DNA of 15,383 nt from Phycisphaerae bacterium (lineage in GTDB: Bacteria; Planctomycetota; Phycisphaerae; Phycisphaerales; SM1A02): contig JABJDN010000052.1 in NCBI GenBank assembly GCA_018665385.1, positions 1 through 15,383 on the forward strand, read 5' to 3'. Below the pieces are notes generated by a model. The model was given only the letters and a program-made list of their open reading frames with translations, ran no database searches and was not told where the DNA came from. The position numbers and the translations under genes are program-made. Below, one piece after another: positions 1 to 6,131 of this stretch. Within the stretch, counting starts at the first letter, position 1. The number at the start of each line of letters is the position of its first letter.

Positions 1-1
1 A

Positions 2-136
2 AAAGCTGAAATTGAGGATGAATCAGGGGTTACACAACGAGTTAAAGTGCTCGTGAAGTGGGATGCCGATTATCTTGTGGGCAAGAATGTGTTAGTAGCC
101 TCGACAACTGAAGGCATAACACTTACCGAGCAGTAA
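2..136 (+). CDS. C-terminal end of an unidentified protein (partial)
   Basis: An open frame enters from the left edge and gives 44 residues before a TAA at 134-136. The visible tail reads KAEIEDESGVTQ, then RVKVLVKWDADYLVGKNV, then LVASTTEGITLTEQ. The alternating hydrophobic pattern with a Trp (VKVLVKW) followed by a Thr-rich strand resembles the last beta strands of PilV-type minor pseudopilins. This is a weak resemblance over a very short stretch. A prepilin peptidase near the other end of the window makes a pilin-like product conceivable but does not prove it. The gene converges on tyrA with 31 bases between the two stop codons. No obvious terminator hairpin lies in that gap. The reading frame is fairly certain; the function is not. 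Confidence 0.55.
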   Translation, partial: KAEIEDESGVTQRVKVLVKWDADYLVGKNVLVASTTEGITLTEQ

Positions 137-167
137 CTGTCAACCATACAACACTAGTTTTTATGAG

Positions 168-1316
168 TTAGCCGCGTTCGACTAGACGGTCAATGAGAAA
201 ACTTGATTGTTCTAGTGCTTGTTCGGAGAACGAGCCAAAATGATTGTGGACGTCCTCAAAAATTTTGCTGAAGGCTACTCGGTCATTCGATAACACGACA
301 TCGCGTAACTCATTGCCAGCATCTTGTAGAGCCTGTAAGATTTTTCCCGTTTCAGGGTTATTCATCTGAATAGATGCGTACAGCTCAGATGATTGCGCGA
401 AATGACGAGCAGTCATTAATAATTCCATAAGATAAATGGGGGATGTGAACTCTAGTGTCTTCTGGACATCGACATCAAGTTTTTCAATTGTTCTGCCAAG
501 CACTTCAGTAGTTTGATGCGTAAGAACCTGAACTATTCCCATTGCCCGGTCATGCTCTTGCGCAGTAGTGACAAGCACTGACAAGCCACGAGCTTTAAAA
601 ATAGAGCAAAGCCAGTCTTCCCATTCGTTCAAATCACGACTGCAAACCAACGCGATACGCTGACCTTGCAAAGAGTGCACGCTTGGGCCAAATAATGGGT
701 GAGTGCCGATGACACTGCCGTTGAAATTTTCTAGCATCGCATTCAGCGGTTCTGTTTTTGTAGATGTGACATCAAGTAGTAATGCATTTGGTTTGCAATG
801 AGGGCCCACTTCTTTGATGACCTCAGTTGTTGCAGCAATAGGAACAGAGATGACAACGACATCTGCGTGTTGAGCAGCTTCGATATTTGTTATCTTTGTG
901 TTTAGATCAGCGCAAACGACAGTGTGTCCAAAATCTTCGAACAATTTCTGAAGCACTTGCCCCATTCCGCCGTTTCCTCCGATGATTGCAATTTGTTTTG
1001 GCTCCATTTTTTTGGGCATTTCTGCACCTAGTGAAGCTTGCCTATCTCTACTTGCCCACAAAATTACACGGAACAAACTTTCAATAACTTCGCTTCTCAA
1101 ACCAATTGAGTTTGCAACACTTCCTCTATCTTCAAGTAGTGCAGATTCTCGAATAAAATCTCGAATGCCAAATCCTGTAGTTTTTTTCACTTCAGCCACC
1201 AGCTCCACAACTGAATTGCGTTCGGCAAGGAGAGCAAGTATTTTATGGTCGATATCGTCGATTTTATTCCGAAGAGGGAGAAGTGCTTCAGGTACTTGAT
1301 TTGGCGATGCGGTCAT
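168..1316 (-). CDS. tyrA: Bifunctional chorismate mutase / prephenate dehydrogenase (T-protein)
   Basis: This protein converts chorismate to prephenate and then oxidatively decarboxylates it to 4-hydroxyphenylpyruvate, the cytosolic route to tyrosine. Residues 10-95 form an AroQ-type chorismate mutase. R16, R33, K44, D53, R56, E57 and Q93 line up without gaps, at a constant offset of +5, with the E. coli mutase active-site residues R11, R28, K39, D48, R51, E52 and Q88. The dehydrogenase part follows, with a Rossmann loop GGNGGMG at 113-119 and the family motif HPLFGPS at 206-212, whose His is catalytic in E. coli TyrA. A helix around QVLTHQTTEVLG is also typical of T-proteins. The length of 382 residues is close to the 373 of E. 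coli TyrA. The ATG at 1316 lacks a clear Shine-Dalgarno site, but the mutase domain begins soon after it. The gene is monocistronic here, transcribed divergently from the DUF3553 gene. Confidence 0.95.
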   Translation of the reverse strand: MTASPNQVPEALLPLRNKIDDIDHKILALLAERNSVVELVAEVKKTTGFGIRDFIRESALLEDRGSVANSIGLRSEVIESLFRVILWASRDRQASLGAEMPKKMEPKQIAIIGGNGGMGQVLQKLFEDFGHTVVCADLNTKITNIEAAQHADVVVISVPIAATTEVIKEVGPHCKPNALLLDVTSTKTEPLNAMLENFNGSVIGTHPLFGPSVHSLQGQRIALVCSRDLNEWEDWLCSIFKARGLSVLVTTAQEHDRAMGIVQVLTHQTTEVLGRTIEKLDVDVQKTLEFTSPIYLMELLMTARHFAQSSELYASIQMNNPETGKILQALQDAGNELRDVVLSNDRVAFSKIFEDVHNHFGSFSEQALEQSSFLIDRLVERG

Positions 1317-1371
1317 GGGTGAAAGGAAAGCGTACCATCTTTACGCAATGAGTGATTTCGATACTTTTCAC

Positions 1372-1398
1372 TTGATTTTCTGATAATTGTGCTATAAT
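1372..1398 (+). promoter_or_regulatory. Predicted sigma70-type promoter with extended -10
   Basis: TATAAT at 1393-1398 is a perfect -10 hexamer. It is preceded by TGC at 1390-1392, so it reads as a full extended -10 element (TGnTATAAT). A -35-like TTGATT lies at 1372-1377, but its 15-base spacer is shorter than the usual 17. The extended -10 may carry most of the activity. Transcription would start near 1405, leaving a leader of about 110 bases before the ATG at 1516. This is the clearest promoter in the window. Confidence 0.7.
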
Positions 1399-1413
1399 TA
1401 ACTCAGTGGGGAC

Positions 1414-1441
1414 GTGTTGCTCGCACACTGTAGTGCAACAC
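1414..1441 (+). promoter_or_regulatory. Possible hairpin in the leader of the DUF3553 gene
   Basis: GTGTT at 1414-1418 can pair with AACAC at 1437-1441. GCAC at 1423-1426 can pair with GTGC at 1433-1436 around a 6-base loop. Four unpaired bases bulge on the left side. Alternatively, GTGTTGC at 1414-1420 pairs continuously for 7 bp with GCAACAC at 1435-1441. The structure sits about 10 bases after the predicted transcription start and lacks a following T run, so it looks like a leader structure and not a terminator. It matches no riboswitch I recognise. Confidence 0.35.
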
Positions 1442-1515
1442 CATCAGTAAACTAAAACAGATATTGCGCAATGGCGCTGTTTATTATTTGATAGAACCTT
1501 AAGGATCTAGGAGCG

Positions 1516-2154
1516 ATGATTCCATTGACAACTATGACTATTTCATTTGGCGATAAAGTGATACATTCAACATTCCCGGAATGGGGAAGTGGTGCTGTTA
1601 TTAAAGTGGAAAACACTGCACTGCAAGGTGAGATAACTGCACGAATTACTGTTCGATTTGCAAATGTCGGCCTCAAATCGTTTGTTGGAAATGATCTGCC
1701 ACTGGATGTTCTTCAAGGTGACCACGCTATGCCTGGTGATAGAGAATTGAAACGACCAGCTATCGCAGAGGTGGAAGACTTAGAGAAATCTGGTTTGCAA
1801 CAAGCGGTGCAACAAAAACTTGAAGATATAATGCATGCAATACCACTTGCTTGTAGAGACCCTTTTAATTCTGCTGAGCATCGACTTCGTCGCACCCTCG
1901 ATTTGTACAAATACGATATGGGTGGAAAAGGCTTAATGATGTGGGCAACAGCTCAGACTGGCATGGATGATCCACTTACAAGATTTAATCGTACTGAACT
2001 TGAAGTGTATTACAAACAATATTCACACGATTTGCAATTACATCTAGCCAAACTCCTTTCAGAGATGCACGGCGAAAACAAACTTATTAAACGTCTGCTG
2101 TCTGAAGCGCCGCAACGCGCAAAACGAGCCGTTGATAAGGCGCGTTCCTTTTAA
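1516..2154 (+). CDS. DUF3553-like N-terminal domain protein with uncharacterised C-terminal region
   Basis: Function unknown. Residues 11-68 resemble DUF3553: FGDKVIH, then WGSGAVIKV, then a strand RITVRFANVGLKSF. This is a small beta-barrel of the kind that also appears near CarD and UvrD C-terminal domains, which bind RNA polymerase or nucleic acid. Any such role here is inference. Residues 85-212 are mostly helical and charged. They include a Trp/Met-rich patch (GLMMWATAQTGMDDP, 138-152) and a basic C-terminal end (APQRAKRAVDKARSF). I do not recognise this part. AAGGA at 1501-1505, 10 bases before the ATG, is a plausible ribosome site. AGGAG at 1509-1513 lies only 2 bases before the ATG, and 20 bases before the next Met codon. 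The gene has its own promoter and overlaps the convergent next gene by 4 bases at the stops. No signal peptide or membrane segment is seen. Confidence 0.85.
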   Translation: MIPLTTMTISFGDKVIHSTFPEWGSGAVIKVENTALQGEITARITVRFANVGLKSFVGNDLPLDVLQGDHAMPGDRELKRPAIAEVEDLEKSGLQQAVQQKLEDIMHAIPLACRDPFNSAEHRLRRTLDLYKYDMGGKGLMMWATAQTGMDDPLTRFNRTELEVYYKQYSHDLQLHLAKLLSEMHGENKLIKRLLSEAPQRAKRAVDKARSF

Positions 2155-2477
2155 TCGGAATCGTCTCCACCAAAAAAGAAATGATTATTGTCGTTGCCTT
2201 CGTCGCGTTTAGTGCTGTCTCGACGAATTTGCTCAACGAGTTTACGCAGGTAGACGTTTTCTCTTCGAGTTGCTTCTAAATCGAACACCATATACTTCAC
2301 GCTAAGTCGCAAGTAATCAAGTGAATCTTGTAGTTTCGATACGTTCTCTTCTATTTGAGATCGCTGAGTTTGATCACTCTTGCATAGGTTCTCAAGTTTG
2401 TCTCGATACTCCGCAGGCAATGCTTGCAGTTGTTCGATAAGCCTACACATTCTCTCTTCAATATTTCGCTCGTTCAT
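2151..2477 (-). CDS. Small acidic-tailed coiled-coil protein, function unknown
   Basis: This is a 108-residue cytosolic protein without Cys pairs, signal peptide or membrane segment that I can see. Residues 5-32 are amphipathic helix. Residues 38-88 form a longer heptad-like helix containing SLDYLRLSVKYMVFDLEATR, with hydrophobics spaced as in a coiled coil. The tail runs from a basic stretch into FFFGGDDSD. The long, regularly patterned central helix argues that it is a real gene. I do not recognise a named family. Its stop overlaps that of the DUF3553 gene by 4 bases (shared TTAA). AGAGAG about 7 bases upstream of the ATG is a weak ribosome site. It could be co-transcribed with the envelope cassette upstream, but 194 bases separate them, enough for its own promoter. 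Confidence 0.75.
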   Translation of the reverse strand: MNERNIEERMCRLIEQLQALPAEYRDKLENLCKSDQTQRSQIEENVSKLQDSLDYLRLSVKYMVFDLEATRRENVYLRKLVEQIRRDSTKRDEGNDNNHFFFGGDDSD

Positions 2478-2671
2478 ACTACCACTCTCTATGTTTCTCT
2501 AATCTTCGTTTGTCATGCCAACACTTTGTTGCCATACAAACATCATGCATCAACTTGAGTGCGAGTCCAGTATTTGCATGAAAGAAGTAGTTACAAAGCT
2601 AAAAAGAGTGATTATCTCGGACCTATATTTCTGTCTGTGCGGTTTGGAAAGTTTTTTCTAGCGTGGGCATA

Positions 2672-2926
2672 TCAGAAAAGGCGAGTAACGCTCCAGAAGA
2701 ACCCAAGTAGCAGGGCAATGACTATGCATACTACGAACTTGTTTTTGAAGTACCGAACTGCTTGGTCTTCGTGTCTAGTGCCATCGTGTAGCCAGTTCCC
2801 ACATGCAGGGCATTTTGCTGCGTCGTCCCAAATTTCTTCGTTGCAGTGCGGGCAATACCCAGTTTCATCTTGAGAGAAACGGTCTATATCGTCTTCGCTT
2901 GGCCCTTGGTCGTTGTACATATTCAT
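2672..2926 (-). CDS. Zinc-ribbon protein with one C-terminal membrane segment
   Basis: This 84-residue protein has a CPHC/CPAC pair at residues 25-28 and 39-42, a four-Cys zinc ribbon. A linker follows, then a hydrophobic stretch at about 64-80 (FVVCIVIALLLGFFWSV) ending in a short basic tail. The likely topology puts the zinc ribbon in the cytosol, anchored by a C-terminal helix. Such proteins are common and often unassigned. Enzyme activity is not expected. Only 2 bases separate it from the stop of the transglutaminase-like gene, so it is very likely translationally coupled as the third gene of the cassette. AGGA in the stop region lies directly against the first ATG but 6 bases before the in-frame ATG at 2920-2918. 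The true start may therefore be that third codon, giving 82 residues. Confidence 0.8.
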   Translation of the reverse strand: MNMYNDQGPSEDDIDRFSQDETGYCPHCNEEIWDDAAKCPACGNWLHDGTRHEDQAVRYFKNKFVVCIVIALLLGFFWSVTRLF

Positions 2927-2928
2927 TC

Positions 2929-3963
2929 CTAGTTGGGGCTGCTTACTAAATTCATTTCTAAATTTTGTGTAGCCGTTATGCGATCAACGTCAAAGCAATC
3001 AAAATTCCACGCGATGGGGATTCGTCTGTTAAGCCAAGGCAACGTTCCAAGACCTTGCCATGATTCAGTTCTTGAAAGATTGTCTACAGTGCCACGCATC
3101 CTTTCTGGAAAAAACGGTACCCAGCCGGCACCAGGTAAGGCGTACTCGCCCCAGACTATAAATTGCGGATCGATACGTTTTGTGCCAACGGAATCAACAT
3201 TTGTAATTCCAACAACAGGTCTCGCCGGGATCCCTGCATTGCGAAGGGTTGCAATACATACACATACAAGATCAGACGCTGAGCCCTTTCCTTGCTTCAC
3301 CGCATAGCGTGCGCCTTTTACATCGATTCCAGTTGTAACATTCTTTACGCTTTGTGAATAACGGCCATTACTCTGAATGTTTTGTAAGCAATATCGGATA
3401 AGAACCTTCGCTGCAATGTGAATGGATACTGATTTCGGATCGCCGTTATCTTCAACAGCCTTTGCAAAAATTTCATCTCCTGATTCGATAAAACGAGACG
3501 GTTGTAGGTATAGAAGCAGGTCATCACTCCATGCATCTGGCCAAGCAATCTCCACTGCTTGCGCCTCATGCACTTTGCTTGAATACGCACGTGCCGTCCA
3601 CTGAACAGAGTAAGATTTTGCACTCACAGTTGCATGCCATTGTTTTTCATTCGTTGCCACTGGTTCAACCTCAAACGGAATTTGGGCTCCATTACCATCA
3701 AGGAATTGCAAGGTGGCTACGTCTACTTCGCTCCAGTTTGTTTGTGGAAGCAACGGCCAGCCGATGGAATGCGTTTTGTTATTGACATGTGCCCTCATGC
3801 TGTAAATATGAAGGGTCTCTCTTTCTAATGGCAAGGATGGAGGGTCATCTTTCGGTTTGTCTGGCATTCCAGCTGCCATAGTAGAAACAAACAGTACACA
3901 TGCAAAACGCCGACTCCATGAGTTGGGCCGGCGTTTTACAAAATATCGAAATGGCTTAAACAT
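2929..3963 (-). CDS. Exported transglutaminase-fold protein, probably non-catalytic
   Basis: The 344-residue product starts with a basic segment and a short hydrophobic run (ACVLFVSTMAAG, 21-32), consistent with export. Residues 50-150 look like a beta-rich domain. The transglutaminase-like core lies at about 180-290. GKGSASDL followed by LRNAGIPARPVVG (240-252) matches the usual helix after the nucleophile, and IVWGEYALPGAGWVPFFP (269-286) matches the His and Asp strands. Counting back from R241, the nucleophile Cys position holds A229. The His position before W271 holds I269, and the Asp position after WVPF holds F285. All three catalytic residues therefore appear to be replaced, suggesting a binding or scaffold role. 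This rests on alignment by eye. The gene begins 5 bases after the ompA-like stop, placing it in an envelope operon. No good Shine-Dalgarno site is visible at this start. Confidence 0.85.
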   Translation of the reverse strand: MFKPFRYFVKRRPNSWSRRFACVLFVSTMAAGMPDKPKDDPPSLPLERETLHIYSMRAHVNNKTHSIGWPLLPQTNWSEVDVATLQFLDGNGAQIPFEVEPVATNEKQWHATVSAKSYSVQWTARAYSSKVHEAQAVEIAWPDAWSDDLLLYLQPSRFIESGDEIFAKAVEDNGDPKSVSIHIAAKVLIRYCLQNIQSNGRYSQSVKNVTTGIDVKGARYAVKQGKGSASDLVCVCIATLRNAGIPARPVVGITNVDSVGTKRIDPQFIVWGEYALPGAGWVPFFPERMRGTVDNLSRTESWQGLGTLPWLNRRIPIAWNFDCFDVDRITATQNLEMNLVSSPN

Positions 3964-3968
3964 TGAAG

Positions 3969-4811
3969 TTACTTCATTGGTTCTTCCATGGTGTCAACGG
4001 TAACAGTTTCAGTTACTTCAGTAACCGCCACGTTGTCCCAAGCCATATTTGTTTCGTTCGGTCGAAGATAAATTTCGACTCGACGGTTTGCACTGGTGCC
4101 ACCGTCTGTGTTTGGAACAATTGGTCGGTACTCCCCATAGCCAGCTACCTCGAAACGCGCAGGATCAACTCCATTACTAGCAAGTGTTTTCGCAACACTC
4201 ACTGCACGAGCTGCGGAGAGTTCCCAGTTAGTTGGGTAGCGTTGCGCTGATGATTTAGGTTGCACGTTGTCAGTATGCCCAACAACTACAATTTCGAACC
4301 CTTCAGCTTCTTGAGAATTAAGAATTGCTGCAACGTTGCTGATAAGGTCTGTTGCATCTTTACGAAGTGTTGCTTTGCCACTTGAGAAGGTAAAGTCACT
4401 ACCGAAGCGAATCATTCCAGTCTCTGCGTTAAACCACATTTCATTTGGATACGTCGACGCAAGTGCTGCTAGTTTTTGCTGTGTAGCAATTGGCAACGGC
4501 CCAAAACTAATATCAGTTACAGTTGTGAGTAGTGTGTTATTTTCATTGTCAATGGCATCGAGTTCGCTTGAAAGCAAATCGTATTGGCCTTGCAACGAAC
4601 TAAGATTTGCCGTTGCTTGCGCAAGTTGGCGATCGCGAGCAGCAAGCGCAGTGGTTGCTGTGCTGTATTCGGCTTGCGACGATACAAGTTGCTCTTGAAG
4701 TGAGTGTGTTGCAGTTCGAGCATTATCGTAACGGTCGTGACGAACACAACCAGTCGCTGAAAACCCAGCGAGCATTAGAATGCCTGTAGTGTAAAGAAAT
4801 GTTTGGCGCAT
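3969..4811 (-). CDS. OmpA-like peptidoglycan-associated lipoprotein
   Basis: This 280-residue lipoprotein probably tethers the outer membrane to peptidoglycan. Residues 1-22 form a lipoprotein signal (LMLAGFSATGC) with the acylated Cys at 22. Residues 35-95 are a Gln/Ala-rich coiled coil. Residues 135-250 are an OmpA C-terminal domain: HTDN at 179-182, the LSAARA motif with R202, GYGEYRP at 224-230 and NRRVEIYL at 242-249. D181 and R244 are at the positions that bind diaminopimelate in this family. A Thr/Glu/Val-rich tail follows. The start at 4811 is fixed by a strong GAGGAGG at 4826-4820 with 8-base spacing and by the signal peptide. The frame is open a further 71 codons upstream, but that extension would bury the signal. 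It is the first gene of the three-gene cassette. Confidence 0.93.
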   Translation of the reverse strand: MRQTFLYTTGILMLAGFSATGCVRHDRYDNARTATHSLQEQLVSSQAEYSTATTALAARDRQLAQATANLSSLQGQYDLLSSELDAIDNENNTLLTTVTDISFGPLPIATQQKLAALASTYPNEMWFNAETGMIRFGSDFTFSSGKATLRKDATDLISNVAAILNSQEAEGFEIVVVGHTDNVQPKSSAQRYPTNWELSAARAVSVAKTLASNGVDPARFEVAGYGEYRPIVPNTDGGTSANRRVEIYLRPNETNMAWDNVAVTEVTETVTVDTMEEPMK

Positions 4812-4819
4812 TATGGGAT

Positions 4820-4826
4820 CCTCCTC
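4820..4826 (-). promoter_or_regulatory. Strong Shine-Dalgarno site for the ompA-like gene
   Basis: The minus strand reads GAGGAGG eight bases before the ATG at 4811. It is the best ribosome binding site in a window where most genes have weak ones. It decides the start over the longer open frame to 5024 and suggests high expression of the lipoprotein. Confidence 0.85.
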
Positions 4827-4840
4827 TGTTGACGCTTCTT

Positions 4841-4858
4841 GTCGGGATCCGTCCCGAC
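4841..4858 (-). promoter_or_regulatory. GC-rich hairpin in the ompA-like leader
   Basis: GTCGGGA at 4841-4847 and TCCCGAC at 4852-4858 form a perfect 7-bp stem with a 4-base loop. It lies 14 bases upstream of the Shine-Dalgarno site of the ompA-like gene on the minus strand. It is within the 101-base intergenic region shared with the divergent amidohydrolase. There is no T run on either side, so it is unlikely to be a terminator. It could stabilise the mRNA 5' end, as leader stems do in E. coli ompA, or act as an operator. Both roles are inference. Confidence 0.5.
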
Positions 4859-4898
4859 TTGCGGTTACAGTGTACCAATGTTGTGCGGACGAATAGGC

Positions 4899-4906
4899 TA
4901 TATATA
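4899..4906 (+). promoter_or_regulatory. Possible -10 element for a leaderless amidohydrolase mRNA
   Basis: TATATATA occupies 4899-4906. If it is the -10, transcription would begin at about 4911-4913, on or beside the ATG at 4913. That would explain the missing ribosome site. No convincing -35 lies 16-18 bases upstream; TTGTGC at 4881-4886 is too close. It is a weak prediction from spacing and composition only. Confidence 0.3.
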
Positions 4907-4912
4907 CAAAGA

Positions 4913-6064
4913 ATGAATAGAAAACTACTATATGTTGATGCAATTGTTGACTACAGAGGTGTAGTTGCTTCGCCTGGTGCTGTCTTAAAAGAAGGGAATA
5001 CCATACTAGCCGTTGGAACTCCACAAGAAATTGGAACCCCCGAGAATGCCCCTCTTACCCAGAGTGAAGGAATTATTACTCCAACGTTTGTGAATACACA
5101 TGCGCATCTTGATCTAAGTGGAAGGGGAAATGTTCCTGCTAAAAGTTCATTTTTAGAATGGGTGAGAGAAGTGGTTTTACCAATTCGCAGGGATGAAGAA
5201 GGCATACAAAATGCAGTGCACGCTGGTATCAAACTCATTCATGCAGGGGGGAGTGCGATTGTGGGTGATATAGCTGGTTCAATCAAGGCGGCAAGCACTG
5301 CGCAGGCATCAGCGCGTTTTATAATTTCTTACGTTGAGTTTCTTGAATCAGCAAAAGAACTATGTGCAATGCAACAGCTACTGCAAGAATTACCTGAAGC
5401 ATTTGATGTTTCACCGCATGCTCCGTATTCATGTGGCGCACATACCTACGAAGCTGCATTTGCAAGTAACAGGAAAGTAGCCACGCATGTAGCAGAGACT
5501 CTTGAAGAGATTGAATATACCCTACATAAAACAGGACCTATTGCTGCGTTTGAAAAACAAATAGGTGTTTGGAATGAACAGGAAAAACCCTGGGGAATGC
5601 ATCCAGTTGACATTGGATTGTCTGCTGCAAATGGGAAGCCGTTTATTGCGGCGCATGTACATTACATTGAAGATAGGCATCTAGACATGCTTGCTGACTC
5701 GTTATGCACAGTCGCATACTGCCCACGGGCGAGTGAATATTTTGGTCATACAAACCATCGTTGGCAAGAGATGGTTGACGCGGGCGTACGTGTATCTATT
5801 GGAACGGATTCATTGCTCTGTCTTGATACGCCTGATCGAATTAGTGTCATCGACGAGTTGCGTCTTTTGTACCGACGTGACAATGCTGACCCAAGACTTC
5901 TTATGAAGATGGGAACCACAGCTGGCGCTATTGGCGTGGGCGTTGACCCCTCGCTTGTGGCAGTTGCTCCAGGAGAGACTGCTGGCCTTCTTTTGTTTAA
6001 TTCTATGGCAGGCGATCCGGTGCATGCCATCATGAACTCAACAGAAATGCCTGTTTGGCTATAA
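4913..6064 (+). CDS. Metal-dependent amidohydrolase, aminodeoxyfutalosine/SAH deaminase type
   Basis: This cytosolic protein of 383 residues has the amidohydrolase fold (TrzN/AtzB/MqnX group), which deaminates or dechlorinates ring nitrogen heterocycles. Metal ligands are visible: H63 and H65 in NTHAHLDLS, H192 in THVAET with E195 as likely proton shuttle, H248 in AAHVHY and D299 in GTDSLL. SPHAPYS at 167-173 is the usual substrate-side motif. NTHAHLDLS followed by FLEWVREVV is close to aminodeoxyfutalosine deaminases of the futalosine menaquinone route, but no other mqn gene is in the window, so the substrate is open. I chose the ATG at 4913 because the N-terminal beta sandwich starts there. 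The frame is open upstream to 4799, but the added residues look untranslated. No Shine-Dalgarno site is present. TATATA at 4899-4906 is so close that the message may be leaderless. Confidence 0.85.
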   Translation: MNRKLLYVDAIVDYRGVVASPGAVLKEGNTILAVGTPQEIGTPENAPLTQSEGIITPTFVNTHAHLDLSGRGNVPAKSSFLEWVREVVLPIRRDEEGIQNAVHAGIKLIHAGGSAIVGDIAGSIKAASTAQASARFIISYVEFLESAKELCAMQQLLQELPEAFDVSPHAPYSCGAHTYEAAFASNRKVATHVAETLEEIEYTLHKTGPIAAFEKQIGVWNEQEKPWGMHPVDIGLSAANGKPFIAAHVHYIEDRHLDMLADSLCTVAYCPRASEYFGHTNHRWQEMVDAGVRVSIGTDSLLCLDTPDRISVIDELRLLYRRDNADPRLLMKMGTTAGAIGVGVDPSLVAVAPGETAGLLLFNSMAGDPVHAIMNSTEMPVWL

Positions 6065-6131
6065 AAAGTGCTTTTGTACACCAAAAAAGGGCTTCTCTAT
6101 GGCACAAATACTGAATTCGCCGATATGATTG

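Noticed and set aside
982..1299. Plus-strand frame opposite the chorismate mutase domain
   Set aside because: Serine-rich shadow of tyrA with no domain features.
2478..2671. 194-base gap searched for an RNA gene or a small protein
   Set aside because: No convincing stem structure, coding pattern or strong promoter was seen. It probably holds the weak promoter of the coiled-coil gene.
2559..2873. Plus-strand open frame of 104 codons
   Set aside because: It covers the reverse complement of the zinc-ribbon gene and has no recognisable domain or ribosome site. The four-Cys motif on the other strand is the convincing reading.
3964..3976. TGAAGT-T-ACTTCA palindrome at the ompA-like stop and next start
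   Set aside because: The one-base centre cannot form an RNA loop with the full stem, and it lies at the end of a repetitive Thr/Glu/Val-coding stretch with similar sequence nearby, so chance is likely.
4841..4858. Perfect hairpin considered as a rho-independent terminator
   Set aside because: There is no T run on either side, and it sits between two divergent starts where no transcript needs to end.
4799..4912. Upstream extension of the amidohydrolase by 38 residues
   Set aside because: It would overlap the ompA-like start and its ribosome site, and the added residues have no family resemblance. The conserved N-terminus begins at 4913.
4812..5024. Longer frame extending the ompA-like protein by 71 residues
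   Set aside because: The extension overlaps the amidohydrolase start and would bury the lipoprotein signal. A strong GAGGAGG site precedes the ATG at 4811.
6074..6103. TTGTAC with an 18-base spacer to TATGGC as a promoter for the Minf_1886 gene
   Set aside because: The -10 match is poor, and read-through from the amidohydrolase is equally possible.
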